Notes under the pieces: model-generated
Database searches by the model: none
What the model was told of the DNA's origin: nothing
The model's input: only the letters and a program-made list of their open reading frames with translations
DNA from: Fulvimarina manganoxydans
GTDB taxonomy: Bacteria > Pseudomonadota > Alphaproteobacteria > Rhizobiales > Rhizobiaceae
Reading direction: 5' to 3'
DNA: 64,000 nucleotides
Assembly (NCBI RefSeq): GCF_900176465.1
Contig: NZ_FWXR01000001.1
Location: forward strand, 186,001-250,000
Shown: positions 38,782-48,210 of the stretch, one piece after another
Position numbering within the stretch: the stretch's first letter is position 1
Layout: each line of letters begins with the position of its first letter
Position numbers and translations under genes: made by a program

Positions 38782-40020
38782 TCAGTTGCCCGACTTGGAG
38801 CCGTCCTCGCCGAACTGAGCCAAATAGGCGATGACGTTCTGAATGTCTTCCTCGCTCTTCAGGCCCGGGAAGGACATCTTGGTGGAGGGCACGACCGCTT
38901 TCGGGTTCTCCAGCCAGGCGGTCAGCTCTTCGACGGTCCAGGTGGGATGCTCGGCAGCATAGTCCTTCAGGCCTTGGCTGAAATTGTAGCCTTCGACCTG
39001 GGCGATCGGCTCGCCGACAATGCCGTTCAGCTCCGGTCCGATCTTGTTGGCGGCGCCTTCGCCCACCGCATGGCAGGCCTTGCAGCGGTTGAAGACCTTC
39101 TCGCCAGCCGCCGGATCGCCGGTGATGGCGGCCGGGGTCGCAGCGGCGGTCTCGGTCTCGCCGGCCGGTTCACTATTGGCGGCACCAGCCGCAGCTGCGC
39201 CCTGTTCGCCGGAGGCGCTCGTGTCGCCGCCCGTCGGGGCCGCAGGCGCATTCTCTTCCTGGATTTGAGCGGCCGGTGGGTTCGGACGGGTCTCTTCGCT
39301 CATGACCGGTGCCGTCTCCTGGCCGGGCATCGCAGCCGCGGTCTCGGTGTCGGTCGTGCCCGGCGCCTGAGCGTTGGTCTGGTCCTCGGGGTTCGACGGG
39401 TTGGTCTCGGTGCCCGGCGCCTCGACGCTCTCACCTTCGGTCGCAGCGGTTTCCTCGGCGGCGGGCGCCTCGGGCAGCGGAGCCGGGTTGGCGGCGAGCG
39501 ACCGCAGATAGGCGATCGTATCGGCGCGGTCGGCGGAGTCCTTGATGCCGGCAAAGCCCATCTTGGTGCCGGAGATGTAGCCCTTGGGGTTCTCGAGGAA
39601 GTGGTCGAGATGCTCGTAGTCCCAGACCACGGAGCCGCCTTCGGAGAAGTCGGTCATCGCCTGCGAATAGTCGAAGCCGGCATGGGACGCGATCGGACGA
39701 TTCACGACCTCCCAGAGGCCCGGTCCGATCTTGTTCTCGCCGCTTTCGGCGGCCGAGTGACAGGCCGAGCACTTCTTGAAATCGGTCGCGCCAGCCTCGG
39801 CGCTGGCCGTCTGGAGCCGCGCGGCGATCGGCGCCACGGTCTCCTCGGCAGCTCCGCCGCCATCGCCGCCTTCTTCCGGTTCGGCAACCGCGACCTCGTA
39901 GCCCGGCGTCTCGGGGGCTTCCGAGTGGAAGATTCCCTCGGCGACGAGGCTACCGCCGAACATCAGGAAGACGACGCCCAAACCGGCGCCTACGATCTTG
40001 TTGGCCTCGAGCGAATTCAT
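38782..40020 (-). CDS. membrane-anchored cytochrome c with two heme domains
   Basis: The 412-residue protein has an N-terminal signal-anchor helix (about 8-28) and two class I cytochrome c domains. Domain one: heme site Cys84-Ser-Ala-Cys87-His88 with axial Met154 (GTKMGFAG). Domain two: Cys313-Lys-Ala-Cys316-His317 with axial Met382 (STKMSFPG). About 125 residues rich in Ala, Pro, Glu, Thr and Gly link them, probably disordered. Domain one plus the anchor resembles CycM/cytochrome c-552, which carries electrons from the bc1 complex to terminal oxidases in rhizobia. A two-domain version is unusual. ATG 40020 is chosen because it precedes the anchor helix; the frame extends to 40152. Confidence 0.88.
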   Translation of the reverse strand: MNSLEANKIVGAGLGVVFLMFGGSLVAEGIFHSEAPETPGYEVAVAEPEEGGDGGGAAEETVAPIAARLQTASAEAGATDFKKCSACHSAAESGENKIGPGLWEVVNRPIASHAGFDYSQAMTDFSEGGSVVWDYEHLDHFLENPKGYISGTKMGFAGIKDSADRADTIAYLRSLAANPAPLPEAPAAEETAATEGESVEAPGTETNPSNPEDQTNAQAPGTTDTETAAAMPGQETAPVMSEETRPNPPAAQIQEENAPAAPTGGDTSASGEQGAAAAGAANSEPAGETETAAATPAAITGDPAAGEKVFNRCKACHAVGEGAANKIGPELNGIVGEPIAQVEGYNFSQGLKDYAAEHPTWTVEELTAWLENPKAVVPSTKMSFPGLKSEEDIQNVIAYLAQFGEDGSKSGN

Positions 40021-40223
40021 TGGCGGGACGACCCTCATCATCATGAAGCCGGCCGGGCGCCGGCGTCCGCAAAATTGCGCGGACCGTAGGTGTTTTGCGT
40101 GTTCAGGGCAACAGCGGTAAGAGGCGCTGCGGCTCGGACCTTTTGTCACCACGAGCGCTCGTCATCAAGCGGCGAAAGTCGAACATTTCCAAATTATCCT
40201 GCCTCGCAGTATCGGTGCCTTTC

Positions 40224-40952
40224 ATGACTTGCCTTGTTCTCATCCCTGCCCGGATTGGCTCGACACGCTTGCCACGCAAGGCTTTGGCCCCGATTGCCGG
40301 GCGGCCGATGATCGTTTGCGTCGCCGAACGCGCGGCGGCTGCGGCGATCGGTCGTGTCGCGGTGGCAACCGATTCGAACGAGATCGCCGAGGCGGTTTCA
40401 AAGGCTGGTTATGAAGCCGTGATGACGAGCGAGGCCCATCAGTCCGGCTCCGACCGCATCCACGAGGCGCTCGGAAAGCTCGATCCGGGCGGCGCGGTCG
40501 AGACGATCGTCAATCTTCAGGGCGATCTGCCCACCATCGAGCCCGACGCCGTCCATCAGGTGCTTCGCCCCTTCGAGGACCCCGGTTGCGACATCGCGAC
40601 CCTCGGCGTCGAGATCGCAGACGAGAGCGAGAAGACCAATCCGAATGTGGTGAAGATCGTCGGCTCGCCGATCGCCGAGACGCGGCTTAGAGCCCTCTAC
40701 TTTACCCGCGCCACGGCCCCTTATGGCGAGGGGCCGCTTTTCCATCACGTCGGCATCTATGCCTATCGCCGCCAAAGCCTCGAACGCTTTGTCTCGATGC
40801 CACCCTCTGTTCTGGAGACCCGCGAGCGCCTCGAACAGCTGCGCGCGCTCGAAGCCGGCATGCGTATCGATGCCGAGATCGTCTCGACTGTGCCGCTCGG
40901 GGTCGATGCCCCGGAAGACCTCGAAAAAGCCCGCCGCATTCTGGAAGCCTGA
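40224..40952 (+). CDS. kdsB: 3-deoxy-manno-octulosonate cytidylyltransferase KdsB
   Basis: KdsB activates Kdo with CTP for lipopolysaccharide inner-core synthesis. The 242-residue protein starts [20 protein letters not shown] (the nucleotide-binding PARxxSTRxPxK motif), with [12 protein letters not shown] and YFTRATAPY further on. Length is normal. The frame opens at 40095, but ATG 40224 places the first strand at residue 4, as in homologues. Only three bases separate it from pheA; that pair is common in rhizobia. Confidence 0.95.
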   Translation: MTCLVLIPARIGSTRLPRKALAPIAGRPMIVCVAERAAAAAIGRVAVATDSNEIAEAVSKAGYEAVMTSEAHQSGSDRIHEALGKLDPGGAVETIVNLQGDLPTIEPDAVHQVLRPFEDPGCDIATLGVEIADESEKTNPNVVKIVGSPIAETRLRALYFTRATAPYGEGPLFHHVGIYAYRRQSLERFVSMPPSVLETRERLEQLRALEAGMRIDAEIVSTVPLGVDAPEDLEKARRILEA

Positions 40953-40955
40953 CCG

Positions 40956-41951
40956 ATGACCGACACCGTGACCACCCATCCAGCCGCCGACGAACGCCGC
41001 CCGATGATCGCCTTCCAGGGCGAGCCCGGCGCCAATTCCGACATGGCGGTGCGCGCCGTCTTCGGCGAGGCCTATGACGCGCTGCCCTGTCCGTCCTTCG
41101 ACGATGCCTTCGCGGCGCTGAAGAACGGCGTTGCCGAGCATGAGGGTGAGATGCGCCGCGTCGAGCGGGCGATGATCCCGATCGAGAATACGCTGGCGGG
41201 GCGCGTCGCCGACATTCATCTGCTGATGCCCGATTCGGGACTTCAGATCGTCGGCGAATATTTCATGCCGATCCATTTTCAACTGATGGTGCTGCCGGGC
41301 GTGACCCGCGACGAGATTCGCAGCGTTCATAGCCATATCCACGCCCTTGGCCAGTGCCGTAAATATATCCGGTCGAATGGCTGGAAGCCGCAGGTCGCCG
41401 GCGATACGGCGGGCGCCGCCCGAGAGGTGTCCGAAAGCCGTGATCGCAGCCGCGCCGCGCTCGCCCCGCGCTTGGCCGCCGATTATTACGGGCTCGACAT
41501 TTTGGAGGAGGATGTGGAGGACGCGGCGAACAACGTCACGCGCTTCGTCATTCTCGCCAATCCCGACCAGCAGGCTTTCGCCGATCCCGAGGAGCGGCGA
41601 TTGAGCCTTTGGGCAGCGCGCGAGCCCTCCATCGGAGAGGATGGTCGCAGCTATCTGTCACGCGATACGGTGACGACCTTCGTCTTCCGGGTCCGCAACA
41701 TTCCGGCCGCGCTCTATAAGGCGCTGGGCGGCTTTGCGACCAACGGCATCAATATGACGAAGCTGGAGAGCTACCAGCTCGGCGGCTCCTTTGCCGCGAC
41801 CCTCTTTTATGCCGATGTGGAAGGTCATCCCCACGATCCGGCGCTGGCAAGGGCGCTGGAGGAGCTGCGCTTCTTCTCGGCCGAGTTCCGCAATCTCGGC
41901 GTCTATCGGGCCTCGAGCGACCGGCAGATGCTGCTTCTGCCGGCCGAATAG
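40956..41951 (+). CDS. pheA: prephenate dehydratase
   Basis: Prephenate dehydratase makes phenylpyruvate for phenylalanine. The 331-residue protein is monofunctional, without a chorismate mutase domain: catalytic part with IAFQGEPGANSDMAV, PIENTLAGRV and the Thr-Arg-Phe motif in NNVTRFVILA, then an ACT domain (about 220-300) with NMTKLESYQLGG for feedback by phenylalanine. It lies three bases after kdsB and is probably cotranscribed. The stop is 66 bases from the convergent YnjB-like gene. Confidence 0.94.
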   Translation: MTDTVTTHPAADERRPMIAFQGEPGANSDMAVRAVFGEAYDALPCPSFDDAFAALKNGVAEHEGEMRRVERAMIPIENTLAGRVADIHLLMPDSGLQIVGEYFMPIHFQLMVLPGVTRDEIRSVHSHIHALGQCRKYIRSNGWKPQVAGDTAGAAREVSESRDRSRAALAPRLAADYYGLDILEEDVEDAANNVTRFVILANPDQQAFADPEERRLSLWAAREPSIGEDGRSYLSRDTVTTFVFRVRNIPAALYKALGGFATNGINMTKLESYQLGGSFAATLFYADVEGHPHDPALARALEELRFFSAEFRNLGVYRASSDRQMLLLPAE

Positions 41952-42017
41952 GTCGAAGTCTCAAGGGGTAAGGCGGGAAGGGCGCGTGATCTGGCGAGGC
42001 ACGCATCCCCCTTCGCC

Positions 42018-43235
42018 TCAACTGCCGTAGCGCTTCAGCCATTCCTCTTCGATGCGGGTCATCCAGGAGGCGTGCGGCTCGGGAAGAACCGGGCCGAGTT
42101 CGCCCGGGGCGAGCGTCGCGACGCCCCGGTCGATCGCCTCGAAGGCCGCCCGATCTTCCGCCGGGAGCTTGTTCATCGCAAGAACGGTCGGATCACCCCA
42201 GATGGCAGGATCCTCCTTGCGCAACTGCGCCTCTGGCGAGATCAGAAAGTTCGCGACGACCATCGCGCCTTCCTTCGAGCCGGAATTATAGGGAATGGCC
42301 ACGAAATGGGTGTTGCCCAGCGTGCCGCCCGAAAAGGTGAAGGAGCGGACCGTGTCCGGCATTTCGCCATTGGCGATGCCTGACGAAGCTTCGGCCGGGT
42401 TGAAGGCGAAGATGATGCCGAGCTCGCCATCGGCCAGAAGCTGCTTCATGGCGGGGTAGTTCTGCGGATAGTCGCGGCCCGAGCGCCAGAGGACCGGGTC
42501 GAGCTGATCGAGATAGGCCCAGAGCGGCGCCGTGACCTCCGCGAAATTCGCCTCGTCGACGGGTTTCTGCAGGACGCTCGGGTCGGCCGTCGTTTCGATC
42601 AGGATCTGCTTCAGGAAGCTCGACCCGATGAAATCGGGCGGAGCGGGATAGGAGAATCGGCCGGGATGAGCCTTGGCCCATTCCAGCAGCTCATCGGCCG
42701 AATCCGGCATGGTGTCGAGGGACCCGAATTTGGCGGGATCGGTGAAGAAGACGAGTTTGGCGCCGCCCCAGGGGCTCTCCTGGCCGTTGGTGGGTTGGGT
42801 GAAATCGGTTGTCACGCTCGGATTGTCGGTGTCCACATAGCGCCAGTTCGGCAGCTTGGTGGCAAATCCGTCCGACAGAAGGCTTTGCTCCTGCATCGAA
42901 ACGAAATTCTCGCCATTGATCCAGATGAGATCGATGCCACCATCTTCGTCCTTCCCGGCCGCCTTTTCGGCGACGACCTGGGCAACCGCATTGGCGGTGT
43001 CGTCGAGCTTCACATGGTCCAGCGTTACGCCGTAGCGCTCCTTCACTTCGCCCGCGACCCATTCGATATAATCATTGATGTTCTGCGAGCCGCCCCAAGC
43101 GTTGAAATAGACGGTCTGGCCGTCCGCCGCTTTTACGACCGCGTCCCAGTCGGAGGCGTTCGGGGTCTCGGCTCCCGCGGCCAGCGGAGTCGCCGCCAAT
43201 ACCGCGCCCGCCAAAATCGCCGTCAGTCGTCGCAT
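42018..43235 (-). CDS. YnjB-like ABC transporter substrate-binding protein
   Basis: The 405-residue periplasmic binding protein begins with a clear signal peptide (RRLTAILAGAVLAATPLAAG). The mature part, VYFNAWGGSQNINDYIEWVA and IDLIWINGENF, resembles YnjB, the binding protein of the E. coli ynjBCD transporter, whose substrate is not settled (thiamine-like transporters are relatives). No permease or ATPase gene is adjacent, so it is an orphan here. ATG 43235 sits after AGAGGATCCAGG; the frame runs up to 43286. Confidence 0.82.
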   Translation of the reverse strand: MRRLTAILAGAVLAATPLAAGAETPNASDWDAVVKAADGQTVYFNAWGGSQNINDYIEWVAGEVKERYGVTLDHVKLDDTANAVAQVVAEKAAGKDEDGGIDLIWINGENFVSMQEQSLLSDGFATKLPNWRYVDTDNPSVTTDFTQPTNGQESPWGGAKLVFFTDPAKFGSLDTMPDSADELLEWAKAHPGRFSYPAPPDFIGSSFLKQILIETTADPSVLQKPVDEANFAEVTAPLWAYLDQLDPVLWRSGRDYPQNYPAMKQLLADGELGIIFAFNPAEASSGIANGEMPDTVRSFTFSGGTLGNTHFVAIPYNSGSKEGAMVVANFLISPEAQLRKEDPAIWGDPTVLAMNKLPAEDRAAFEAIDRGVATLAPGELGPVLPEPHASWMTRIEEEWLKRYGS

Positions 43236-43433
43236 CCTGGATCCTCTTGCTTTGTGCCTAGACTGTTGTCGGCGCCGAACCGGCACCGCTCATGTGACAG
43301 TGTTTGCGGCTCGCAGTGTCAAAGGCAACCGGATAGGCTATGACCGGGCCGGCGGATGACCTTGAAGTGATCCTGCCTCGGCGATCGCCGCCAGACGGCC
43401 GGCGATGCCACACCCGAACGGAGACGCCAAGAA

Positions 43434-44189
43434 ATGTCGGAAACCGCCCGAGACGACCGCAAGACGCTGGTCCTCACCGGTGCCTCGCGCGGCATCGGTC
43501 ATGCGACCGTCAAGCGCTTCTCCCGCGAAGGCTGGCGGGTGATCACCTGTTCGCGCCAGGAATTTGCCGATAACTGCCCGTGGCCGGCTGGCCCGGAAGA
43601 CCACATCCGCGTCGATCTGTCCGACCCGGAGGATGTGGGATACGCCATTTCCGAGATCCGCCGCCGTCTGGAAGCGAATGGCTCGACCCTCAACGCTCTC
43701 GTCAACAATGCGGGCATTTCGCCGAAGGGTGAGAACGGCACACGGCTCGATTCGATTCGCACGCCGATGCATGTCTGGCGCGACGTCTTCCAGGTGAATT
43801 TCTTTGCCCCGATCATGCTGGCGCGCGGCCTCATCAAGGAGCTTCAGGCGGGCAAGGGCTCGATCGTCAATGTCACCTCGATCGCTGGAAGCCGCGTCCA
43901 TCCCTTTGCCGGCACCGCCTATGCCACGTCGAAATCGGCGCTGAACTCGCTCACCCGTGAGATGGCGGCCGATTTCGGCCCCGCCGGCATCCGGGTGAAT
44001 GCCATCGCGCCGGGCGAGATCGAAACGGCAATCCTCTCGCCAGGCACGGAAAAGATGGTCGAGAACATTCCCCTGCGCCGCCTCGGACAGACATCGGAAG
44101 TCGCCGACGTCATCTATTTCCTCTGCTCGTCGAACTCGACCTATGTCACCGGCGCCGAACTCCACATTAATGGTGGCCAGCACGTTTGA
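43434..44189 (+). CDS. SDR-family oxidoreductase
   Basis: The 251-residue classical short-chain dehydrogenase has the cofactor motif TGASRGIGHA, the NNAG motif (LVNNAGIS), the catalytic Ser in NVTSIAGSR, and Tyr/Lys in AYATSKSAL. NADPH preference is suggested by the Ser-Arg in VITCSRQE. The C-terminal LHINGGQHV is typical of the FabG-like subgroup. Substrate unknown. Divergent from the YnjB-like gene with a 198-base spacer. Confidence 0.92.
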   Translation: MSETARDDRKTLVLTGASRGIGHATVKRFSREGWRVITCSRQEFADNCPWPAGPEDHIRVDLSDPEDVGYAISEIRRRLEANGSTLNALVNNAGISPKGENGTRLDSIRTPMHVWRDVFQVNFFAPIMLARGLIKELQAGKGSIVNVTSIAGSRVHPFAGTAYATSKSALNSLTREMAADFGPAGIRVNAIAPGEIETAILSPGTEKMVENIPLRRLGQTSEVADVIYFLCSSNSTYVTGAELHINGGQHV

Positions 44190-44205
44190 GCGTTGGATCG
44201 GCGCT

Positions 44206-44811
44206 CTATAAGGCGGTGCGCGAGCGCATGGCGGCAGCGAGCGTCCCGTCGTCGAGATAATCGAGCTCGCCGCCGACCGGAACGCCATGGGCGAGGCGCG
44301 TCGCCTTCACCTCGAGGCCGGAGAGCTGGTCCATGAGATAATGGGCGGTGGTCTGGCCTTCGACCGTCGCATTGACCGCGATCACCAGTTCCTTGACCCC
44401 GCCTCGGCTGACCCGCTCAACCAGCTGGCGGATCGTCAGATCTTCGGGGCCGACGCCTTCGAGGGGCGACAGGACGCCGCCGAGAACATGATAGGCGGCA
44501 TTCAGCGCCTGGGCGCGTTCCAGCGCCCAAAGGTCGGCCACGTCCTCCACCACCACGACCACCGACTGATCGCGCGTAGGATCGCGGCAGATGGTGCAGG
44601 GATCACTCGTGTCGATATTGCCGCAGACCGAGCACTCGCCGACCTTTTCCAGCGCATCGGCCATGGCGGCGGTCAGCGGGCGCAGGATCTGTTCCCGCTT
44701 CTTGACCAGCTGAAGCGCGGCGCGCCGCGCCGAGCGGGGACCAAGACCGGGAAGCTTGGCGAGCAGCTGAATGAGACGCTCGATTTCCGGTCCTGCGATT
44801 GTCTTGGCCAT
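44206..44811 (-). CDS. recR: recombination mediator RecR
   Basis: RecR works with RecO/RecF to load RecA on gapped DNA. The 201-residue protein has the helix-hairpin-helix N-terminus ([20 protein letters not shown]), a four-Cys zinc finger ([18 protein letters not shown]) and a Toprim domain ([27 protein letters not shown]). It is the last gene of the ffs-dnaX-ybaB-recR set, separated from ybaB by 530 bases that hold palindromic elements. Confidence 0.96.
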   Translation of the reverse strand: MAKTIAGPEIERLIQLLAKLPGLGPRSARRAALQLVKKREQILRPLTAAMADALEKVGECSVCGNIDTSDPCTICRDPTRDQSVVVVVEDVADLWALERAQALNAAYHVLGGVLSPLEGVGPEDLTIRQLVERVSRGGVKELVIAVNATVEGQTTAHYLMDQLSGLEVKATRLAHGVPVGGELDYLDDGTLAAAMRSRTAL

Positions 44812-44835
44812 GGGGTCTCGGACGATTCTTGAGCA

Positions 44836-44941
44836 CTAGAGCGCCGGGCGAAAAAGTGGATACCGGTTTTTCGACAACCCGGCGCGTTATCAAAGAGTTG
44901 TAGGGCGTCGGGCGATCTTGGTTTATCGCCCGACGCTCTAG
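44836..44941. repeat. 106-base palindromic intergenic element (rhizobial type)
   Basis: The element is bounded by inverted arms CTAGAGCGCCGGGCGA (44836-44851) and TCGCCCGACGCTCTAG (44926-44941), matching in 15 of 16 positions. Inside are two hairpins: CGCCGGG...CCCGGCG around GAAAAAGTGGATACCGGTTTTTC, broken by a few bases, and GCGTCGGGCGAT/ATCGCCCGACGC near the right end. The AAGTGGATACCGGTTTTTCG core is of the kind repeated across rhizobial genomes (RIME-like elements). Copy number here cannot be counted from one window. Confidence 0.7.
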
Positions 44942-45074
44942 GACCAGATGGCGGTCTCCGGGCTGGGATTGTCAGGGCGCTTTTTGATGATGGGGGAGGC
45001 GTGAAACCCCTCATATCCTGGTCGGCAATCGGCGTCCTTTAAGAATAGAGTCGGCAGGTCCCACATCCCGCAGC

Positions 45075-45108
45075 CGTCATTCTCGGCCCCCGTGCCGAGA
45101 ATCCAGGC
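45075..45108 (+). repeat. REP-like palindromic unit, copy 1
   Basis: A 34-base unit running from CGTCATTCTCGGC through GCCGAGAATCCAGGC is itself an inverted repeat. It recurs inverted at 45170-45203. Confidence 0.65.
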
Positions 45109-45169
45109 GTGGTGCTTTAGGAACAGCTCAACGCTGCCACCCGTCACCGACTAGGTATTTACGAGCGCC

Positions 45170-45203
45170 GCCCTGGATTCTCGGGACAAGCCCGAGAATG
45201 ACG
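45170..45203 (-). repeat. REP-like palindromic unit, copy 2 (inverted)
   Basis: GCCCTGGATTCTCGGG-ACAAG-CCCGAGAATGACG is the reverse complement of the unit at 45075-45108 with a few changes. CGTCATTCTCGGG...GAATCCAGG units resemble the widespread proteobacterial REP families. The pair can form a large cruciform with a 61-base spacer. Confidence 0.65.
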
Positions 45204-45341
45204 ATGCTTCAATGAGCGAGACCTCTTCGGGGCTGTCGTTGCCGCCAAGCAAGGCGGCGGACAGAACGCTCAAGCCGGACATTACGCGTCTCGAAAAATC
45301 GTCGCCCATGCACCGAATTCGACTCTGAACGCGCTCGCCCC

Positions 45342-45665
45342 TTAGAACGGAAACTTCATTCCGGCCGGCAGATTGAGACCGGCGGTCAGGGCTTGCGTCT
45401 TCTCCTGCATGGCGAGTTCCAGCTTGCCCTTGGCGTCGTTGTGGGCCGCGACGACGAGATCTTCCAGGATGTCGCCTTCGTCCGATTTGATCAAAGACGG
45501 GTCGATGGACAGGCTCGTCATTTCGCCCTTGCCGGACAAGGTGACGGTGACGAGGCCGCCGCCCGACTGGCCGCTCGCCGTCAGCTCGGCCATCTCTTCC
45601 TGCAGCCCGGCCATCTTTTCCTGCATGGCCTTGGCCTGCTTCATCATGTTCATAAGGTCTTTCAT
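45342..45665 (-). CDS. ybaB: YbaB/EbfC family nucleoid-associated protein
   Basis: The 107-residue protein belongs to the YbaB/EbfC family of dimeric DNA-binding proteins. It has the coiled N-terminal helix ([20 protein letters not shown]), the central [20 protein letters not shown] and a C-terminal helix with [15 protein letters not shown]. It starts six bases after dnaX, an old and widely conserved pairing. RBS is inside the dnaX end. Confidence 0.95.
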   Translation of the reverse strand: MKDLMNMMKQAKAMQEKMAGLQEEMAELTASGQSGGGLVTVTLSGKGEMTSLSIDPSLIKSDEGDILEDLVVAAHNDAKGKLELAMQEKTQALTAGLNLPAGMKFPF

Positions 45666-45671
45666 CGGGCT

Positions 45672-47969
45672 CTAGAACTCCAGGTCAAAATCGTCGTCCC
45701 CATCCTGCGGCTCGTCGTCGAGATCGGCGAAGGGGCGTTCATCGAACCGGATATCGTCGTCCGACAGGCTCTCGTCCAGGGGGGCTGATGCCTCCATCGC
45801 GTCCAATGTGTCACCACCGGTGACGAATTCCGCCGCCGTCTCGCTCACCTCCGCCTCGCCCTTCAAGCGGACATCGGCGATCTTGGCGCCGGGAAAGGCT
45901 TCGAGGATCGCGGCAACGGCCGGGTCCTTGGCTGCATCGCTCAACAGGGCGCGGCGTTTGGCGATCCGCTCTTCCTCGAGCGTCGGGGTCTTGGCGTCGC
46001 TGACAAGCGTGATGACCCAGCGCTCGCCCGTCCAGTCATGGAGGCGCTTGGTCAGCTCGCTGACGAGCGGCGAGGGCGCTTCGTCGACGAGGCCGATCTC
46101 CAGGCGGCGCGCTTCCATCTTCACCGGGCGGATATAGCGGCGCAGCCAGGCTTCGAGCCGCGAATCGCGCTTGTCCTTAGCGAGCGCGACGAGGGCCAGA
46201 AAGCTCGTGATCTCGACGGCGGGGCCTGTCTGCCTCTGGGGCTGGGTGCCTGGCGACAGAGGGCTCGGATCGCCGGCAATGGTCAGTGACAGCGGCTTGG
46301 AGCGCATGCGCGCGACCGGAGCCGAGACGGCAGCCGCGACCGGGCGGTTGTTCGCCGATGTGGCCTCGCTTTCGGCTTCGGTCTCGATTTTGGTCTCGGC
46401 GATAGCGATCGGGCGTTCGTCCGCCGGTGTCGAAGCGGGAACAGGGGCAGCGGCTGCGGACCCCAGATCGGAACGCTCGGGCTCTGTTTGAGAACGGGCC
46501 GCCACTTCAGCAAGCTTTTCGGCCGCCGCTCTTCCGGACGTAGCTGATGGGGCGTCTTCGATGGCGTCCGCCTTCGTCCCCGTGTCGGCGGTCTCGGCCT
46601 TCGCAGCAGGCACGGGCGAGGGGGACGCCGCTGAACGCGCTGCCTCCGGCGCGTTCATATTATCCGGCATCGCACGCGCCTTGGGCGCAAAGGCAGGCTC
46701 GGGCTTCGCCGAGCTCGCCGTCGCGCTCGTTGCGGACCCTCCCGCGCCCGAATTTGGCGTCGAGCTGCTCGGTTCAGGCAGAGCCTCCGAGCCCTTGGTC
46801 TTCAGCAGCCGCAAAAGATCGTCGGGCGAGGGGAGGTCGGCCGCATGGGCGATGCGGATCAGAGCCATTTCGGCGGCCTGACGCGGCGAATCGGCGTTGC
46901 GGGTCTCGTCCAGCGCCTTCAATAGCATTTGCCACACCTGGCCGAGGGTGCGGATCGACAGCGATTGGGAAAAGGCGAGGCCGCGCTCGGCCTCCTCCGG
47001 CGCGATCGCCGCGTCTTGCGCGGCTTCCGGCACATAGCGAAGCGTCGTGACCAGATGAGTGAAATCGGCGAGATCGGCGAGAACCACGGCGGGATCGGCG
47101 CCCGAGGCGTGCTGGTCGCGCAACTCCTTCAGGGCCGCCGAGGCATCGCCCTTCATCACCTGTTCGAAGAGATCGACCACCCGAACCCGGTCGGCAAGGC
47201 CAAGCATGTCGCGCACGGCCTTTGCGTCCACATGGCCCGCGCCATGGGCGATCGCCTGATCGGTCAGGGACAGGGAATCGCGCACCGAGCCCTCCGCCGC
47301 ACGGGCGATCAGCCGCAGGGCGTCGTCGTCGATGCCGACCGCCTCCTTCTCCGCGATCCCCTTCAGATGGGCCATCAGCGTCGCCGAATCGACGCGTCTC
47401 AAGTCGAAACGCTGACAGCGCGACAGGACGGTGATCGGGACTTTGCGGATTTCGGTCGTCGCAAAGACGAATTTCACATGTTCGGGCGGCTCTTCGAGCG
47501 TTTTGAGCAGGCCGTTGAAGGCCTGGGTCGAGAGCATGTGGACTTCGTCGATGATATAGACCTTATAGCGCGCCGAAACCGGCCGATAACGCACCTGGGC
47601 GATGATCTCGCGAATGTCGTCGATGCCCGTATGGGAGGCCGCGTCCATCTCGACGACGTCCACATGGCGACCTTCCATAATCGCCTGACAATGAATGCCA
47701 GGCTCTTCCATATGAATCGTCGGCTGGTGGATGGCGTCCGTCTCGTAATTCAGCGCGCGGGCGAGAATACGAGCCGTCGTCGTCTTGCCGACGCCGCGCA
47801 CGCCCGTCAGCATCCAGGCCTGGGCGATGCGGCCGGTATCGAAGGCGTTTGTCAAGGTCCGGACCATCGGCTCCTGGCCGATGAGATCCTTGAAGGAATG
47901 AGGCCGATATTTGCGAGCAAGAACCCGGTAAGCGGCCTTTTCCTCGGTCTTGGTAGCGGTGTCGCTCAT
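45672..47969 (-). CDS. dnaX: DNA polymerase III subunit gamma/tau
   Basis: DnaX forms the clamp-loader motor. The 765-residue protein has AAA+ motifs: Walker A GVRGVGKTTT near residue 50, Walker B VYIIDEVHML near 120, sensor RKVPITVLSRCQRFDLRR, and a C-terminal tau part after an Ala/Pro/Glu-rich linker (about 370-560). The zinc ribbon usually lying between Walker A and VEMDAASHTG keeps only one Cys here (GIHCQAIMEG), typical of alphaproteobacterial DnaX as I recall. The frame continues to 48386, but ATG 47969 has GGAGGGG upstream and gives the normal MSDTATK start; the upstream part is the SRP RNA gene. Confidence 0.96.
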   Translation of the reverse strand: MSDTATKTEEKAAYRVLARKYRPHSFKDLIGQEPMVRTLTNAFDTGRIAQAWMLTGVRGVGKTTTARILARALNYETDAIHQPTIHMEEPGIHCQAIMEGRHVDVVEMDAASHTGIDDIREIIAQVRYRPVSARYKVYIIDEVHMLSTQAFNGLLKTLEEPPEHVKFVFATTEIRKVPITVLSRCQRFDLRRVDSATLMAHLKGIAEKEAVGIDDDALRLIARAAEGSVRDSLSLTDQAIAHGAGHVDAKAVRDMLGLADRVRVVDLFEQVMKGDASAALKELRDQHASGADPAVVLADLADFTHLVTTLRYVPEAAQDAAIAPEEAERGLAFSQSLSIRTLGQVWQMLLKALDETRNADSPRQAAEMALIRIAHAADLPSPDDLLRLLKTKGSEALPEPSSSTPNSGAGGSATSATASSAKPEPAFAPKARAMPDNMNAPEAARSAASPSPVPAAKAETADTGTKADAIEDAPSATSGRAAAEKLAEVAARSQTEPERSDLGSAAAAPVPASTPADERPIAIAETKIETEAESEATSANNRPVAAAVSAPVARMRSKPLSLTIAGDPSPLSPGTQPQRQTGPAVEITSFLALVALAKDKRDSRLEAWLRRYIRPVKMEARRLEIGLVDEAPSPLVSELTKRLHDWTGERWVITLVSDAKTPTLEEERIAKRRALLSDAAKDPAVAAILEAFPGAKIADVRLKGEAEVSETAAEFVTGGDTLDAMEASAPLDESLSDDDIRFDERPFADLDDEPQDGDDDFDLEF

Positions 47970-48210
47970 GCGCGCCCCTCCTGCGGCAGAGGCGGTCGGC
48001 GGATCGGGGCTGTCGAAGGAAGATCGGGCATCGCAAGCCTTGGCCGATGATGAGACGTGGTTTCGCATTCCGTTCTGCGGCGGAAGCGTGTCGGGCGCAA
48101 CCCTTCGTGCCGAAGGGCAAAGCGCGCTTCGACCACCGCCGGGTGCCGCCATCCAGCAACTGCGCGCCTGATGCAAGCGCGCTTGCGAGACGCGAAAAAG
48201 ATTGGGGAAA

